From UBA724 sp964008075 (lineage in GTDB: Bacteria > Bacteroidota > Bacteroidia > Flavobacteriales > Flavobacteriaceae), in contig CAXGAP010000028.1 of the NCBI GenBank assembly GCA_964008075.1, forward strand, positions 1 to 16,977: 16,977 nt of DNA. The letters run 5' to 3'. Numbering within the stretch: the first letter of the stretch is position 1; the number at the start of each line of letters is the position of its first letter. Shown here piece by piece: positions 15,845-16,977 of this stretch. Below the pieces are notes generated by a model. That model did no database searches, was not told the DNA's origin, and saw nothing but the letters and a program-made list of their open reading frames with translations. The position numbers were made by a program, and so were the translations under genes.

Positions 15845-16465
15845 ATGAAACGCTCACCAACAGTTGTTTTTGGAGAATGGGCTGAAATTGGTCGTGACGA
15901 GGGCATGGAAAAGGGTCATCAGCAGTCCGTTGATAAAATGCTTTCTATGGTCTTAAAAGGGCGAAAGCAGTTCTCGTTTATCGATGCCGGTTGTGGAAAT
16001 GGCTGGGTTGTGAGACAAGTTGCAAAACACCCAGAATGTGTGTCTTCAACGGGTGTTGATGGCGCACAACAAATGATTGATAAAGCACTGAAATCCGATC
16101 CTAACAACAGCTACAGTTGTGCTGATCTGAGCAGCTGGAACCCAAAAACTCCTTTTGATGTTGTTCACTCCATGGAGGTAGTGTATTACCTCAAAGACCC
16201 TTTTTCTTTTCTGCAAAATGTATATGATTTTTGGTTAAACACTGGCGGGGTATTGATTTTCGGGTTGGATTTTTACGAAGAAAACCCAGTCTCTCATTCG
16301 TGGCCCGAAGACTGTGGCATTTCGACCATGCAGCTGTTTTCTGAGTATCATTGGGTTCGCTTGTTAAGTGATGTTGGTTTTTCCAATATCAAGTCTTTTC
16401 GATACGGCTCCAGAGAGGGTTGGGCTGGTACACTCATTTTGAGGGGGGAAAAGATAAGGCCTTAG
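15845..16465 (+). CDS. Class I SAM-dependent methyltransferase
   Basis: The 206-residue protein has a Rossmann-type methyltransferase core. Motif I is FIDAGCGNGWV (45-55) for SAM binding. An acidic residue ends strand 2 (Asp72 in TGVDGA). Motif II is FDVVHSMEVVYYL (104-116), and a motif III strand follows in GGVLIFGLDFYEEN (134-147). The N-terminus FGEWAEIGRDEGMEKGH precedes the fold. The C-terminal W-rich segment (SEYHWVRLLSDVGF) is typical of small-molecule or lipid methyltransferases of this class, but the substrate cannot be read. It follows the Cys-rich gene by 13 bp. No clear terminator hairpin with a T tract is seen in 16466-16544. Confidence 0.88.
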   Translation: MKRSPTVVFGEWAEIGRDEGMEKGHQQSVDKMLSMVLKGRKQFSFIDAGCGNGWVVRQVAKHPECVSSTGVDGAQQMIDKALKSDPNNSYSCADLSSWNPKTPFDVVHSMEVVYYLKDPFSFLQNVYDFWLNTGGVLIFGLDFYEENPVSHSWPEDCGISTMQLFSEYHWVRLLSDVGFSNIKSFRYGSREGWAGTLILRGEKIRP

Positions 16466-16544
16466 GTTTTATATTTGGAGGTTGAAAAGATATTTAGCTA
16501 TACTGATAGTCCGTTAGTTATAAATTTTAATTTTAAAATTAGTT

Positions 16545-16931
16545 GTGGTAAAAAAGATAAATTCAATATTAGCAACTTTATACGCAATAATTCTTGCTGT
16601 TTATGAAACAATAATGAACACCTACTGGGATGATTGGAAATATGTTCCATTGTGGATTGTAGATTATTTAATTGTTCTAATTTTATTATTAGCTGTATTT
16701 GTGTTTAAAAAACAAAGGCAATATTTAATGCTATTATTTGGGTGGTCTTTTTCAGCGGGAGTAACATATATGGCTCTTTTTATAAGCTTAGATCCTGCAG
16801 GTTTAAATTCGCCGGATATTAAAGATAAATTACCATTATTTGGATTAGCACTAACAGTTTCAATTATAGGGGTTATATTGACTTATATTGACATAAAAAA
16901 CAAAAGAAATGGAGCCCAAAAGGAATTTTAA
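16545..16931 (+). CDS. Small AT-rich four-helix membrane protein, unknown function
   Basis: The 128-residue protein has about four predicted membrane helices: residues 8-25 (ILATLYAIILAVYE), 36-55 (PLWIVDYLIVLILLLAVFVF), 62-81 (MLLFGWSFSAGVTYMALFI) and 97-115 (LFGLALTVSIIGVILTY). The phrase YVPLWIVDYL between helices 1 and 2 is its most distinctive part. I do not recognise a named family. The start is GTG at 16545; the only other upstream codons before the TAA at 16521 are ATT/TTA/GTT, so GTG is the sole normal start. A 14-bp perfect palindrome (16528-16541) ends 3 bp before it. Base composition is more AT-rich than the methyltransferase gene, with many TTA/ATA codons, which suggests a separate origin. 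The gene converges on a minus-strand tRNA. Confidence 0.72.
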   Translation: MVKKINSILATLYAIILAVYETIMNTYWDDWKYVPLWIVDYLIVLILLLAVFVFKKQRQYLMLLFGWSFSAGVTYMALFISLDPAGLNSPDIKDKLPLFGLALTVSIIGVILTYIDIKNKRNGAQKEF

Positions 16932-16935
16932 ACAA

Positions 16936-16962
16936 GTAACCCCCTGATAATTCCGGGGTTAC
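16936..16962 (-). terminator. Intrinsic terminator downstream of the minus-strand tRNA gene
   Basis: The inverted repeat GTAACCCC / GGGGTTAC (8-bp stem, 11-base loop) lies 3 bases beyond the tRNA end. Read on the minus strand it is followed by TTGTTT, a modest T tract, as expected for termination of the tRNA transcript. On the + strand the following bases are AAGTGG, so it would be at most a weak terminator for the membrane-protein gene, whose stop is 4 bases before the hairpin. Confidence 0.55.
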
Positions 16963-16965
16963 AAG

Positions 16966-16977
16966 TGGTCCCACCTG
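16966..16977 (-). tRNA. 3' end of a minus-strand tRNA gene (cut by window edge)
   Basis: On the minus strand the last bases read CAGGTGGGACCA. This fits the end of a T-arm (CAG) plus the 3' acceptor strand TGGGACC with discriminator A, which would pair with a 5' end GGTCCCA. Bacteroidota tRNAs with that acceptor stem exist, and the strong hairpin just downstream supports a tRNA. The anticodon lies outside the window, so the amino acid cannot be named. Confidence 0.55.

Noticed and set aside
1..16977. CRISPR array, insertion sequence, integrase or rRNA
   Set aside because: No regularly spaced direct repeats, transposase or recombinase motifs, terminal inverted repeats or rRNA sequence were seen on either strand.

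Overview
The window looks like a piece of a Bacteroidota chromosome, most likely a gliding (probably marine) member of the Flavobacteriaceae. The reasons are a gldH gliding-motility lipoprotein gene, a PorP/SprF-family outer-membrane gene, a giant adhesin ending in a type B (gliding-motility-associated) C-terminal domain for the type IX secretion system (T9SS), several exact matches to the Bacteroidota -7 box TAnnTTTG, almost no Shine-Dalgarno sequences, and an AT-rich base composition. No genus can be named from the sequence alone.

Layout. Positions 1-540 hold the 3' part of an AT-rich gene for a probable surface protein of unknown function. Positions 570-791 hold a broken exported-protein gene, with an intact signal peptide followed by an in-frame TAA. 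Positions 799-4747 are housekeeping: trpS (-), a plsC-type acyltransferase (+), recA (-) and trhO (+). trpS and plsC diverge from a 69-bp gap. plsC and recA converge with one base between their stop codons. recA and trhO diverge. trhO, gldH and a class A penicillin-binding protein gene (3713-7566) run together on the + strand with a 9-bp gap and then a 4-bp overlap, so they are probably one transcript. A CYTH-domain phosphatase gene (-) overlaps the end of the PBP gene and lies 32 bp behind a porP/sprF-like gene (-).

The centrepiece is the divergent pair porP/sprF-like (-) and a 2173-residue secreted multidomain protein (+, 9090-15611). The giant protein carries a signal peptide, an IgGFc-binding-like N-terminal region, two calcium-binding thrombospondin-type-3-like Asp-rich stretches, Ig-like modules, a C-type lectin domain with EPN and WND motifs, six degenerate Cys-Asp-rich repeats, and the type B sorting domain. 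From family knowledge, type B cargo of this kind is exported by the T9SS with the help of a SprF-like partner. I infer that the two genes form an adhesin and export-helper pair.

Behind the giant gene are a 63-residue Cys-rich zinc-ribbon-like protein and a class I SAM-dependent methyltransferase 13 bp apart, then a small AT-rich four-helix membrane protein of unknown function. The window closes on the 3' end of a minus-strand tRNA gene with its terminator hairpin. Both ends of the window are more AT-rich than the middle and hold orphan or decayed genes, so they look like accessory DNA next to a core block.
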